Positions 32,776-42,182 are shown, counted from the stretch's first letter. The stretch is 64,000 bases of DNA from Amycolatopsis regifaucium (GCF_001613935.1 NZ_LQCI01000014.1:69383-133382), one strand, 5' to 3'. Notes: a model not told the origin generated them from the sequence alone. A program made the numbers and translations.

Positions 32776-35700
32776 TCACCCTCCAGGGTTTCGTGGTTGG
32801 CTTCGGTCGCCTGGGCCGTGCGGTGCCGTCCGCGCTGGATGCCCTGCTGGAAACTGCTCAGGCGGCCTCGCACGTCGTGCGCGTCTCGCTGTGGTCGGGG
32901 GGTGACCGCCCCGGCGGGGGGTCCCGCGCTGCCCGGAAGCAGTTGCTCCCCGCGACGGCGCCTGGGTAATCCTGCCGAAGTCATCTTCGAGGGCACTGAC
33001 TGGGACACCGCTTGGGCGGCCTTCCAGCCCTCGTCGGAGCCGAAGTTCCACGCGTCGGTCCGTTCGACGGCGGTGGCGGGCTCCGCTTCCGGCGTCGCTG
33101 CCTGCGTGTTCTTCTCCGGACGCCGGGTGGGCAGCGTGGCGGGCGGCGTGGCCGGCCGGGCGGCCGTCTCCGCCGCCTTGGCGGTCTCGGATGCCTCAGG
33201 AGCCTTGGCGGGTTCCGGGGTCACGGCCGTCTCGGGGGCGGGAAGCTGCGTGGTGGCGGGCGCGGCCTTGCCCGCGGCCTCCTTGCGGCCCCGTTTGACG
33301 CCCTGCTGGAAGCTGCTCAGCCTGCCGCGCACGTTCGCGGGGTCGCGGACCGGCAGCTCCGACTTGGCGGTGGGTTCGGCGGCCGGGACCGACGACATCG
33401 CGCTGCCCGGCAGGAGCTGCTCGCCCTTGCGGCGTCGCGGCAACCCGGCCTGGGTGAACGTCGACGGGGCGGTCTGGGAGACCTCCTGGACCGTACGGAA
33501 GGCCTTGTCGCTGGCGAAGTCCCAGTTGCGGGCTTCCTGCTCGGCGGCGGAACCCGCCTCGGCGGCCGGCTCGGCGACCTTCTTCTCGGCAGGCTCCTTC
33601 TTCTCCTGCTTCTCCTTCTTGTCGGCGGGTTCGGCCGCGGACTTCTCCGGAGCGGGGGCGGGCGAACGGAACCACGCCGAAAGCATCTCGTCGAAGATCG
33701 GCGTCGTCTCCGACGCGGTGGGCGGCGGGACCACCGGAGCGGCGGGCGGCGCCGCCTGGCTCCACCACTCGCTCAGCGTGGTGCCGTTCTTGGCCTCGAA
33801 CAGTTCCTTGCCGCTGGGCAGCTCGCCTTCAGGCGCGGCCTTCTGCGGCTCGGCGGGCTTTTCCGCTTCCTTCGCGACCGGCTCGGGTTCGGCGGCGGGC
33901 TCCGGCTCCGGCAGGCGGGACTCCGGCGCCGACGGCGGCTGGGCGGGCGGAGGGGTCGTCTCGTCCTTGGGGATCGGGCTGAACAGCGCCGTTCCCGAGA
34001 TCTCGACGTCCGACGGCGGCCGCGGTTCCTGGGTGTGCCCGTTCAGCCCGGATTTGGTGTGCCCGGCCAGATCGCTCGCCGACGGCCACCTGTCGCCGCC
34101 CTGCGACGGCACGCTCGGCATCGCCGGCCGCGAGCCGTTGGCGGGACGCTGGCGGCGGGGCAGGCCGCCCGGCTGCAGCGGCGCGAGGCGCTGGGTGATC
34201 GGGCCGGTGGCGGGACCGGGATCCCCGGCGGGCACCATCACCAGATCCGCCGGGACCGAGACGGTGGCGCGCACGCCGACGATGTCCTTGCCACCGTGCA
34301 GCGAGACACCGATGCGGTGCCTGCTGGCGAGCCGTCCGACCACGAACAGGCCCATCCGGCGCGAGGTGGTGAGGTCGACGTTGGGGGCCTCGGTGAGCCG
34401 GGCGTTGGCCTCGGCGACCTCGGCCTCGTTCATCCCGATGCCCTTGTCGAGGATGTCGATGCCGAACGAGCCGTCTTCGAGGAGCCGGGTCGCGACGGTC
34501 ACCTGGGTCTCCGGGGCGGAGAAGGCGGTGGCGTTGTCCAGCAGTTCGGCGATCAGGCGCATCAGATCGTTGGCCGCGTACCCGACCAGCCGGACCGGTG
34601 GCGGGTTCTGCACGGTGACCCGTTGGTACTGCTCGATCTCGGACACCGCCGCGCGCACCACGTCGCTGGCGGAGACCGGCTGCCCGGACCGCCTGCCGGG
34701 CTCGGCGCCGGAGAGGACCATCAGGTTCTCGTTGTTGCGGCGCATGCGGGTGGCGAGGTGGTCCAGCTGGAACAGCGTGGCGAGCTGGTCGGCGTCCTCC
34801 TCGTCGCGCTCCAGCCGTTCGATCAGCTGCAGTTGCCGCTGCACGAGACTCTGGCTGCGGCGGGAGAGGTTGACGAAGACGTTGCTGTAGCCGGCCCGCA
34901 TCGAGGCTTGTTCGGTGGCCAGCCGCAGGGCCTGGTGGTGCACCTTGTCGAAGGCCCTGGCGACCTCGCCGATCTCGTCGTCGCTGCCGACGGGGACCGG
35001 CTGGACGTCGGTGCCCTGCGAGCGGCCCTCCTGGATGTTGCGGACCGCGTCGGGCAGCTGCTTCTCGGCGACGTCGAGCGCGCTGGCGCGCAGCACCTTC
35101 AGCGAGCGCAGCAGCTGGCGGGTGATGAGGAAGACGACGGCGACGGCGAGCACCATCGCGCCGAACAGCAGGACCGCGAGCAGACCCGCGCCGCTGCTGG
35201 CGTCGTCGACCAGTTCGGCCGACACCGCGTTCGCCCGCGCGCCGAACTTGTTCGCGACCTCGCCGACCTTGGTGAGCATCGAGTTCGACGCGTCGGTCCA
35301 GGCCTGCGCGGACAGCTTGCGGAACGCTTGTCCGGCGGGGGTGCCCTGGTCGCCGAGCGCGGTCTTCGCGAGCCTGTCGCGCGTCTCCATCGCGTCGTCG
35401 CTGACGACGGCGGCGAACTCCTGGCGCTGCTGTTCCGAAGCGGCGGCGCGGAAGTCGGTGAACCGGTCGGCCAGCCGCAGCTCGGCGGTGCGGACCTGGT
35501 TGAGCTCGCTCGGCGCGAGGCCGGAGCGGGCGATGCCGAAGGAGACCAGCGCCTGGCTCAGCGACAGCTGTTCCTTCATCACGGCGAGGTCGTGCAACGC
35601 GGCGGGGGTGCCGCCGAGGGCGTCTTCACTGGCGCCCGCGGCGAGCGCGGTGTCGACGGCGAGCAGCGCGGTGGTGACGTCGGTGTACTCGCCGATGGCC

Positions 35701-36215
35701 TGGACCGGGTCGAGCTGACCGGCGGAGGCGCGCTGCCGGATGTCGGCCAGCTTGTCCAGCTGCTCGGCCGCGGCGTCCTTCGCCCGGGCGAGCGACGGCT
35801 CGGTCTCCACGGCCCTGGTCGCGGCGGCGCGGTACAACGGAATGGCCGTGTCGACGTCGCCGCGGGCGGAGGCGAGTTCGAGGGTGCCGCCGACCGTGCC
35901 GGCGGTGAGCCCGGCGGCGGACTGGGTGCGTTCGCGCCCGAGCCCGTCGGCGAGCGTGCGGATCTGCCCGCTCAGCGCGACGAGGCGGTCGAGCCGCTGA
36001 TAACCGTCGGAACGGCCGACCTGGCTCGCGATGGTGGCGATGCCCAGCGCGAGCGCGATGAGGATCGGCACCAATGTCACGGCCGACAGCTTCACCGGCA
36101 GGCTCCAGTCCCGCCAGCGCACGAGCGCGCGCCAGCCGGTGGCCCACCGCGATGGCCGGGGAGTGCGTCCCAGCAGCTCCCCGACAGGCACTTGGCCTTC
36201 TCCTGCAACGGTCAC
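32772..36215 (-). CDS. cvnA: Conservon nitrate/nitrite-sensor-type histidine kinase-like protein CvnA
   Basis: 1147 residues. Order: cytoplasmic tail, transmembrane helix (about 42-62, LVPILIALALGIATI), an extracytoplasmic NIT-type all-helical sensing domain (about 65-345), second helix (about 350-372, LAVLLFGAMVLAVAVVFLIT), a HAMP-like region, a dimerisation segment VNLSRRSQSLVQRQLQLIERLE, and an HATPase domain with N-box ELLDNATAFS and G1 DKGIGM. The usual H-box His is not clearly present, as in many Cvn kinases. From about residue 700 on the tail is Pro/Ala/Glu-rich and unstructured, with two copies of an about 80-residue module. GTG 36215 with GGGAG upstream. It opens the cvnABCD operon. 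Confidence 0.9.
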   Translation of the reverse strand: MTVAGEGQVPVGELLGRTPRPSRWATGWRALVRWRDWSLPVKLSAVTLVPILIALALGIATIASQVGRSDGYQRLDRLVALSGQIRTLADGLGRERTQSAAGLTAGTVGGTLELASARGDVDTAIPLYRAAATRAVETEPSLARAKDAAAEQLDKLADIRQRASAGQLDPVQAIGEYTDVTTALLAVDTALAAGASEDALGGTPAALHDLAVMKEQLSLSQALVSFGIARSGLAPSELNQVRTAELRLADRFTDFRAAASEQQRQEFAAVVSDDAMETRDRLAKTALGDQGTPAGQAFRKLSAQAWTDASNSMLTKVGEVANKFGARANAVSAELVDDASSGAGLLAVLLFGAMVLAVAVVFLITRQLLRSLKVLRASALDVAEKQLPDAVRNIQEGRSQGTDVQPVPVGSDDEIGEVARAFDKVHHQALRLATEQASMRAGYSNVFVNLSRRSQSLVQRQLQLIERLERDEEDADQLATLFQLDHLATRMRRNNENLMVLSGAEPGRRSGQPVSASDVVRAAVSEIEQYQRVTVQNPPPVRLVGYAANDLMRLIAELLDNATAFSAPETQVTVATRLLEDGSFGIDILDKGIGMNEAEVAEANARLTEAPNVDLTTSRRMGLFVVGRLASRHRIGVSLHGGKDIVGVRATVSVPADLVMVPAGDPGPATGPITQRLAPLQPGGLPRRQRPANGSRPAMPSVPSQGGDRWPSASDLAGHTKSGLNGHTQEPRPPSDVEISGTALFSPIPKDETTPPPAQPPSAPESRLPEPEPAAEPEPVAKEAEKPAEPQKAAPEGELPSGKELFEAKNGTTLSEWWSQAAPPAAPVVPPPTASETTPIFDEMLSAWFRSPAPAPEKSAAEPADKKEKQEKKEPAEKKVAEPAAEAGSAAEQEARNWDFASDKAFRTVQEVSQTAPSTFTQAGLPRRRKGEQLLPGSAMSSVPAAEPTAKSELPVRDPANVRGRLSSFQQGVKRGRKEAAGKAAPATTQLPAPETAVTPEPAKAPEASETAKAAETAARPATPPATLPTRRPEKNTQAATPEAEPATAVERTDAWNFGSDEGWKAAQAVSQSVPSKMTSAGLPRRRRGEQLLPGSAGPPAGAVTPRPQRDAHDVRGRLSSFQQGIQRGRHRTAQATEANHETLEGE
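32826..33050 (-). repeat. Duplicated C-terminal module of CvnA, copy 2
   Basis: Residues about 1056-1130. The copy runs WNFGSDEGWKAAQAVSQ, then AGLPRRRRGEQLLPGSA, then VRGRLSSFQQGIQRGR. It repeats the pattern of copy 1 at 33285-33524. Confidence 0.85.
33285..33524 (-). repeat. Duplicated C-terminal module of CvnA, copy 1
   Basis: Residues about 898-977. The copy runs WDFASDKAFRTVQEVSQ, then AGLPRRRKGEQLLPGSA, then VRGRLSSFQQGVKRGR. A third, degenerate GLPRRQR block lies near residue 690. Confidence 0.85.
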
Positions 36216-37163
36216 GTAGGTGACTCCCTGTCCGGCGTCCTGGCACGGTTTGAGGCGTCCGTTCCCGCGAGGAAGCTACCCGCGGAGAACTCGGCCCCGG
36301 CCTGGCCCCGTGATCGACCGCGACCGGGGAGACCCTGTCCGGCGATCCGGGTGTCCCCAGGGCCACCGGTCCGCTCCGGAAGGGCTTGCACCTGCACGTG
36401 CAGGTCGCAACCTGCGAAGTGCATGGTCGTCGAGATCAACTTTTCTGTGCCAATCGATCACTGCTGGTCAGCCGGGCCAAAGAATCGTACACCAATCCGG
36501 GTACCGTCAATTCCGTTCAGCACACGAGGGCTGACCTGCGAAAAGTGCATCTCCGAACGATGTACAAGGCGCGAAAACCGGCTCCGCGTCACAAACGAGG
36601 GAATTCCGGTCACAGGTTGCGCTGGCGCAGCGGGTGTCCGGGTCACCCGATCAGCCTACGCTCGGTAGCCGCCTCGCCCGGTCGAACTACTGTCCGTACC
36701 CCCAACGGGTGGGTCAAGCGCAAATGTGTGCCCGATGTTGTGGCCTTGCCGTTCCGGTCGGCTCGATCTCCCCGACGTAGGTGATTTCTTTCGGGATATC
36801 GCGTGAGCCAGGGGATCTTCCCCGCCTCGTGATGGCGGGCAGAGTATCGAAGCCGGGGGCGACCCGGAACCAAGGCTACGATCTGTCACCAGATTGAGGG
36901 ACGCAGCGTGGTCAGCCTCAACCATTTGCCGCAGTGCTCCGTTCGGGCGACGACCGCGCGTGACAAAAGGTCTCACTATTACGAGTGATAAAGGCGCGAT
37001 CATTTCGTCCGAAACGAATTCCCGGAACCCAATTGCGACCGGAAAAGGAATACCCGCGCTTGCGTTCACGGAAGCGGGGTCGCCTTTTCAGCACACCCGA
37101 AGGCGTAGTTAGTATGTGCGCTCCGTACCGCGCCCGGATGCCAGCAAGCCCCGGAGGACCCCC
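36216..37163. other. 948-base stretch without a convincing gene
   Basis: Separates the leftward cvn operon from the rightward DUF485/symporter pair, so it must hold both promoters. The parts 36420-36560 and 36930-37050 are less GC-rich than the surroundings. A perfect 16-base palindrome lies at 36390-36405. A leftward 137-codon frame at 36659-37069 has no family features, poor start context and a Ser/Arg-rich composition, and I do not call it. No RNA gene recognised. Confidence 0.6.
36390..36405. promoter_or_regulatory. Perfect 16-base palindrome upstream of cvnA
   Basis: ACCTGCACGTGCAGGT, symmetric at every base, 175 bases upstream of the cvnA start. A half-site-like CAACCTGC follows at 36408. 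Operator candidate; no regulator can be named. Confidence 0.5.
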
Positions 37164-37586
37164 ATGCCCGACGTCGCGCGTCCCTTCGCGGCGAGCAACG
37201 CGCTCGAGGACACCGGGCAGATGCCCGCGCTGTTCGTCCGCGGGCGACGGCCCGCGCCCGCGCCGCCCCGCAGCACCGGCCCGGACTTCGACCGGATCCA
37301 GCACGGCAAGGAGTTCGTCGCGCTGCGCAAGTCCTTCCGGCGGTTCGTGTTCCCGATGAGCCTGCTGTTCTTCACCTGGTACATGACGTACGTGCTGCTG
37401 GCGGCCTACGCGCACGAGTTCATGAGCCGGAAGGTGTTCGGCGAGGTCAACGTCGGCATCCTGCTCGGGCTCGGCCAGTTCGCCAGCACGGTGCTGATCA
37501 CGATCGCCTACCTGAGGTTCGCCAACAAGCGGCTCGACCCCAAGGTCGAGCGGCTGCGGGCGTCGGTCGAGGCGGGTGAGCGATGA
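37164..37586 (+). CDS. DUF485 membrane protein, symporter partner
   Basis: 140 residues: a 48-residue Pro-rich cytoplasmic N-terminus, then the DUF485 core FVALRKSFRRFVFPMSLLFFTWYMTYVLLAAYA and a second helix VGILLGLGQFASTVLITIAYLRFA. DUF485 proteins are small two-helix partners of acetate/monocarboxylate sodium symporters (as YjcH with ActP). ATG 37164 follows CCGGAGGACCCC. The last four bases overlap the symporter start, so the two are co-translated. Confidence 0.9.
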   Translation: MPDVARPFAASNALEDTGQMPALFVRGRRPAPAPPRSTGPDFDRIQHGKEFVALRKSFRRFVFPMSLLFFTWYMTYVLLAAYAHEFMSRKVFGEVNVGILLGLGQFASTVLITIAYLRFANKRLDPKVERLRASVEAGER

Positions 37587-39157
37587 GCATCCCCGACAAC
37601 GACCCGGTCCTGAACATCGTGGTCTTCGCGCTGTTCGTCGCGATCACCCTGTACGTGGTGTACCGCGCCAGCACGCGCAATTCCTCCACTTCGGACTACT
37701 ACGCGGCGGGTAGCGCCTTCACCGGGCGGCAGAACGGCATCGCGCTCTCGGGTGACTTCCTCTCGGCGGCCTCGTTCCTCGGCATCGCCGGTGCGATCGC
37801 GATCCACGGCTACGACGGCTTCCTGTACTCGATCGGGTTCCTCGTCGCCTGGCTGGTCGATCTGCTCCTGATCGCGGAGCTGCTCCGCAACACCGGCCGC
37901 TTCACCATGGGCGACGTGCTGAGCTTCCGGATGAAGCAGCGCCCGGTCCGCGCCGCGGCCGCGACGTCGACGCTGGTGATCTCCTTCTTCTACATGCTCG
38001 CGCAGATGGCGGGCGCCGGTGGGCTGGTGGCGTTGCTGCTCGACATCCACGGCGGGATCGGCCAGGCACTGGTGATCGGCGTCGTCGGCATCGTCATGGT
38101 GCTGTACGTGCTGGTCGGCGGGATGAAGGGCACCACATGGGTGCAGATCATCAAGGCCACCATCCTGTTGCTGACCGGTGCGCTGATCACCGTGTTCCTG
38201 TTCGGCAAGTTCGGCTTCAGCTTCTCGAACCTGCTCTCGGCCGCCGCCGACAAGAGCCCGCTCGGCGACGAGCTGCTGCAACCCGGCGGCTCCTACGGCA
38301 AGAGCGAGGTCACGAAACTCGACTTCGTCTCGCTGGCACTGGCGCTGGTCCTCGGCGCCGCCGCGCTGCCGCACGTGCTGATGCGCTTCTACACGGTGCC
38401 GAACTCACGCGAGGCGCGGCGCTCGGTGGTGTGGGCGACCGCGTGCATGACCGTCTTCTACCTCTGCACACTGGTCATCGGCTTCGGCGCGGCCGCGCTG
38501 GTCGGCCCGGAGGCGATCAAGAACGCGCCGGGCGGGGAGAACTCCGCCGCACCGCTGCTGGCACTGAACATCGGCGGCACCGTGTTGCTCGGCGTCGTCT
38601 CGGCGGTGGCCTTCGCGACCATCCTCGCCGTCGTCGCCGGGCTGACGATCACCGCGTCGGCCTCCTTCGCCCACGACGTCTACGCCAACATCTTCAAACA
38701 CGGCAAGGCGGAACCGGTCGCGGAGGTCCGGGTCGCCCGGCTGACCGCGGTCGCCGTCGGGGCACTCGCGATCGTGGGCGGCATCCTGGCGAACGGGCAG
38801 AACATCGCCTTCCTGGTGGCGCTGGCGTTCGCGGTCGCGGCGTCGGCGAACCTCTCGACGCTGCTGTACTCGCTGTTCTGGAAGCGGTTCAACACCACCG
38901 GCACCCTGTGGGGCATCTACGGCGGGCTGATCGCGAGCCTGGTGCTCGTGTTCTTCTCGCCGGTCATGTCCGGGGCCGCGGATTCGATCGTCAAGAGCGT
39001 CGACTTCCACTGGTTCCCGCTGAAGAACCCGGGCCTGGTGTCGATCCCGTTCTCGTTCCTGTGCGGCTTCGTCGGCACGTTCGCCGGGCGCTCGAAGGCC
39101 GATCCGGTCAAGCACGCCGAGATGGAGGTGCGGTCCCTCACCGGGATCGGCTCCTGA
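37583..39157 (+). CDS. Sodium:solute symporter family cation/acetate (monocarboxylate) symporter
   Basis: 524 residues with about 13 hydrophobic helices. Seen: SDYYAAGSAFTGRQNGIALSGDFLSAASFLGIAG, the SSS-family signature of ActP/MctC proteins, ALPHVLMRFYTVPNS, and TITASASFAHDVYANI. It is expected to import acetate, propionate or pyruvate with sodium or protons. The ATG overlaps the DUF485 stop. Its 3' end overlaps the convergent TetR gene by 20 bases. Confidence 0.9.
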   Translation: MSIPDNDPVLNIVVFALFVAITLYVVYRASTRNSSTSDYYAAGSAFTGRQNGIALSGDFLSAASFLGIAGAIAIHGYDGFLYSIGFLVAWLVDLLLIAELLRNTGRFTMGDVLSFRMKQRPVRAAAATSTLVISFFYMLAQMAGAGGLVALLLDIHGGIGQALVIGVVGIVMVLYVLVGGMKGTTWVQIIKATILLLTGALITVFLFGKFGFSFSNLLSAAADKSPLGDELLQPGGSYGKSEVTKLDFVSLALALVLGAAALPHVLMRFYTVPNSREARRSVVWATACMTVFYLCTLVIGFGAAALVGPEAIKNAPGGENSAAPLLALNIGGTVLLGVVSAVAFATILAVVAGLTITASASFAHDVYANIFKHGKAEPVAEVRVARLTAVAVGALAIVGGILANGQNIAFLVALAFAVAASANLSTLLYSLFWKRFNTTGTLWGIYGGLIASLVLVFFSPVMSGAADSIVKSVDFHWFPLKNPGLVSIPFSFLCGFVGTFAGRSKADPVKHAEMEVRSLTGIGS

Positions 39158-39725
39158 TCGGCGTCCGGAGGCCGTCCAGCACGACCAAGAGCAGCCGTTT
39201 CGCGTCCTCCGGCGACGCCTTGCTCGCGGCCGAACCCACCCCGTGGCCCAGCCGCAGGATGTCGATGCCGGTGACGTCCTCCCGGAGGACGCCCGCGTCC
39301 TGAGCCGCCTTCACGATCGCGTCGGACGCCGACCGCAGCCGCGACTGGCACCACGCGAAGACCTCGGACCCGGCATCGACGGACGCCTTCAAGGTCATCG
39401 CGAGACCGTGCTTCTCGACCACGTAGGCGACGTGCGTGGCCAGCCACGCTTCGAGCGCCTCGCCCGGCGGCAGCTGGTCGAGCAGGTCGAACGCGTGCTG
39501 CGCCATCCCGTCGATCTCGTCGCGATAGACGGCCTCGATCAGCTTTTCGCGGGTCGGGAAGTGCCGGTACAACGTGCCCGCGCCGACCCCGGCGCGTTTG
39601 GCGATGTCGTCGGCGGGCACGTCCACGCCGTCGTCGGTGAACGCCTTCTTGGCCACGGCCACGATGCGCTCGTAGTTGCGCCGCGCGTCCGCGCGCATGG
39701 GCCGGGCCGGATCGGCCGTGACCAT
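39138..39725 (-). CDS. TetR-family regulator of the adjacent MFS exporter
   Basis: 195 residues. HTH region RRNYERIVAVAKKAFTDDG, then VPADDIAKRAGVGAGTLYRHFPTREKLIEAV, with a C-terminal domain resembling the SbtR/TetR_C group. The ATG at 39725 is chosen because GAGGAGGT lies five bases upstream; an ATG 33 bases earlier has no such site. It is divergent from the MFS gene, and three palindromes GGAGAC-GTCTCC fill the gap, so it very probably represses both itself and the exporter. Its end overlaps the symporter gene tail to tail. Confidence 0.88.
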   Translation of the reverse strand: MVTADPARPMRADARRNYERIVAVAKKAFTDDGVDVPADDIAKRAGVGAGTLYRHFPTREKLIEAVYRDEIDGMAQHAFDLLDQLPPGEALEAWLATHVAYVVEKHGLAMTLKASVDAGSEVFAWCQSRLRSASDAIVKAAQDAGVLREDVTGIDILRLGHGVGSAASKASPEDAKRLLLVVLDGLRTPIRSRSR

Positions 39726-39750
39726 CTGCACCTCCTCGGGCGACGAAAAC

Positions 39751-39831
39751 GGAGACATTCTCCGAATCCACTTGCGTAAGCGGAGACAGTCTCCATATCA
39801 TCGCTCACGACCTCAAGTGGAGAGTCTCTCC
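39751..39831. promoter_or_regulatory. Three palindromic TetR operators
   Basis: GGAGACATTCTCC (39751-39763), GGAGACAGTCTCC (39782-39794) and GGAGAGTCTCTCC (39819-39831) share the pattern GGAGAn-nnCTCC. They are spaced 31 and 37 bases apart, about three and three and a half helix turns, and cover the whole TetR-MFS gap. Confidence 0.82.
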
Positions 39832-39862
39832 GCTTCATCTCGTTACGTCTTTGGAGTATTCC

Positions 39863-41284
39863 TTGACCGAGCGAACCCTGCGTACCGAGCCTAGGCCGGA
39901 GACGGCACCGGCCCCGCCGCGTCCGCACCGGCTGGTCCTCCCGATCGTGCTGACCTGCCAGCTCATGCTCATCCTCGACGCGACGGTGATGAACGTCGCG
40001 CTCCCCCGCGTCCAGTCCGACCTCGGCTTCACCGACACCGGCCTGTCCTGGGTGATGACCGCGTACAGCCTCGTCTTCGGCGGTCTGCTGCTCCTCGGCG
40101 GCCGGGCGGGCGATCTGTTCGGCCGCCGCCGGATGTTCGTCGTCGGCGCGGGCGTGTTCACCGCCGCCTCCCTGCTCGGCGGCCTCGCCGGCTCGGCGGA
40201 AATACTGATCGCCGCCCGGATCGCGCAAGGTGTCGGCGCGGCGCTCGCCGGTCCGAGCACCCTGGCGCTGATCACCAGCACGTTCACCGAAGCCAAGGAA
40301 CGGGTGCGCGCGCTGGCGTTGTTCTCGGCGATGTCCAGCAGCGGTTTCGCGATCGGCCTGCTGCTCGGCGGACTGTTGACCGAATGGATTTCGTGGCGCG
40401 CGGCGCTGTACATCAACGTCCCGTTCGGCCTCGCGATCGTCTTGCTCACCTCGCGGTATGTCGCCGATCCTCCCCGGCGGCGCGCCCGGCTGGACCTGCC
40501 CGGCGCGCTCACCGGCACCCTCGGCGTCGGCTCGCTCGTGTTCGCCTTCACCCACGCCGCGTCACACGGCTGGGGCGACACGATCACCCTCGGCGCTCTC
40601 GCCGCCGGATTGGCCTTGCTCGCCGCGTTCGTCACCATCGAGACGCGGGTGAGCCAGCCGCTGATCCCCTTGCGCCTGTTCGCCGACCGCGACCGCGCCG
40701 CGGCCTACGTCAACTTCTTCCTCGGGCCGATGGCGATGATGTCGATGTTCTTCTTCCTGACCCAGTTCCTGCAGGACATCGCGGGCTTCGCCGCGCTGGA
40801 GACCGGCTTCGCGTTCCTGCCGATGGCGGTCTGCATGTTCCTGCTCAGCAGGCTGATCCCGAAACTGCTCCCCCGGTTCGGGCCGAAACCGCTCGCGCTG
40901 ACCGGCACGGCGTTGATGACCTCCGGCGTCGTCTGGCTGACCACGCTCGCCACGGACAGCGGCTACTTCTCGCATCTGCTCGGGCCGATGCTGCTGATGG
41001 GCGTCGGCGCGGGACTGGCGTTCTCCCCGCTCAGCGTGATCATCATGGCGACGGTGCCGACCGAGGACGCGGGTGCGGCCGGTGGCGCTTTGCAGACGTT
41101 GCAGCAGGTCGGGGCGACGCTGGGGCTCGCGATCCTGATCACCGTGTTCGGCGCCGTGACGCGGACGCCGTCCGGAAGCCCGGCGGAGACCACGGTCGGC
41201 GGGATGACCGCCGCCTTCACCGCCGCGGCCGTGGTGACGGCGGTGTCGTTCCTGGTGGCGCTGACCTTCCGGCGCCGGGCTTAG
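39863..41284 (+). CDS. DHA2-family (14-helix) MFS drug exporter
   Basis: 473 residues with 14 hydrophobic segments. Seen: LILDATVMNVALPRVQSDL (motif D1 region), the motif A GGRAGDLFGRRRMF, motif C-like GFAIGLLLGGLLTEWISWRAALYINVPFG, typical of EmrB/QacA drug:proton antiporters. TTG 39863 is chosen because GGAG lies six bases upstream; a TTG at 39851 is too early for that site. Under divergent control of the TetR gene. Confidence 0.88.
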   Translation: MTERTLRTEPRPETAPAPPRPHRLVLPIVLTCQLMLILDATVMNVALPRVQSDLGFTDTGLSWVMTAYSLVFGGLLLLGGRAGDLFGRRRMFVVGAGVFTAASLLGGLAGSAEILIAARIAQGVGAALAGPSTLALITSTFTEAKERVRALALFSAMSSSGFAIGLLLGGLLTEWISWRAALYINVPFGLAIVLLTSRYVADPPRRRARLDLPGALTGTLGVGSLVFAFTHAASHGWGDTITLGALAAGLALLAAFVTIETRVSQPLIPLRLFADRDRAAAYVNFFLGPMAMMSMFFFLTQFLQDIAGFAALETGFAFLPMAVCMFLLSRLIPKLLPRFGPKPLALTGTALMTSGVVWLTTLATDSGYFSHLLGPMLLMGVGAGLAFSPLSVIIMATVPTEDAGAAGGALQTLQQVGATLGLAILITVFGAVTRTPSGSPAETTVGGMTAAFTAAAVVTAVSFLVALTFRRRA

Positions 41285-41634
41285 AGCTTCAGACCCGCGT
41301 CGACCTTGTGCGTGACCTTGCGCTCCATCACGAACGAGAAGAACGGGATGCAGCCGGCGATCAGCACGAGGAGGGTGCCCTTCATCGACCAGCGGGCCTT
41401 GATCGCGAGGTCGACCGCGAGCAGCAGATAGATCAGGTAAAGCCCGCCGTGGACCATGGGGATCATCTTCACGAACTGGGGAAGTTCCACGCGGAAGACG
41501 TACTGCAGCAGCATCTCGACGACCAGCCCGAGCAGAGCGACACCGGTGGCGTACGCGGCGACGCGGAACCGGATCAGCGGCCCGCCCAGCGAGACCGAGC
41601 GGGCCGGGGCGGCGTCGTCAGTTCGGGTGGTCAT
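41281..41634 (-). CDS. DUF3817 membrane protein
   Basis: 117 residues with three helices: FRVAAYATGVALLGLVVEMLLQY, MVHGGLYLIYLLLAVDLAIK, and LLVLIAGCIPFFSFVMERK. These are the DUF3817 landmarks; function unknown, often near other small actinobacterial membrane genes. ATG 41634. Overlaps the MFS stop by four bases, tail to tail. The open frame extends far upstream but without family similarity. Confidence 0.85.
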   Translation of the reverse strand: MTTRTDDAAPARSVSLGGPLIRFRVAAYATGVALLGLVVEMLLQYVFRVELPQFVKMIPMVHGGLYLIYLLLAVDLAIKARWSMKGTLLVLIAGCIPFFSFVMERKVTHKVDAGLKL

Positions 41635-41657
41635 AGGGTCTCGAACCTCTCTGGGAA

Positions 41658-42035
41658 CTACTCGTCGCGGGCGTTGAGTTCGCGCAAGTACCTGTTGTAA
41701 GCGGCGAGCTCGTCGTCTTCGGGAACGGGCGGGCGGGGCGCCGGAGCGCGCCTCTGCCGGGGTGCGGGCACTTCGGCGACGGCGGTCTCGGCCGACTGCT
41801 GCGGGGTGTCGGCCTCCGCGGCCTGGCGGCGAAGCTTGCGGATCCGCCAGAACATGAATGCGGGGAACAGCCCGAACAGCGGCCATTGCAGGACGTAACC
41901 GAGATTTTGGAAGGTCCCGCTCGCCGAGGAGAACCGCTCCCACTGCCACCAGGCGAGCCCGCAGCACAGCGCCAGGCTCACCAGGCAGACGCCGGCGATG
42001 CCGAGACGGCGCAGGGTGGCGGACGGAGCGGGCAC
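41658..42035 (-). CDS. Conserved two-helix membrane protein, unknown function
   Basis: 125 residues: a helix LRRLGIAGVCLVSLALCCGLAWWQWERF, a second helix VLQWPLFGLFPAFMFWRIRKLRR, a disordered Ala/Pro linker, and a conserved-looking C-terminus AAYNRYLRELNARDE. I recognise the layout as common beside DUF3817 genes in actinobacteria but know no function. ATG 42035. Lies 23 bases upstream of the DUF3817 gene on the same strand, so the two are probably one transcript. Confidence 0.78.
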   Translation of the reverse strand: MPAPSATLRRLGIAGVCLVSLALCCGLAWWQWERFSSASGTFQNLGYVLQWPLFGLFPAFMFWRIRKLRRQAAEADTPQQSAETAVAEVPAPRQRRAPAPRPPVPEDDELAAYNRYLRELNARDE

Positions 42036-42182
42036 GCATCGACGCTAGCACTGCCGGTGGTCCGAAACTCCGCCGACCAGGGCACTCGGGACCTTGGTCC
42101 CGGCTCCGGCCTCGTGAGTAACGACTCGGGTCAGAACCCTCTCTCAGGTACCTACTCGTCACCCGCGGTCTTGCTCGCGTGA

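Noticed and set aside
36659..37069. 137-codon leftward frame in the cvn/symporter gap
   Set aside because: No domain, poor start context, and composition of a shadow frame.
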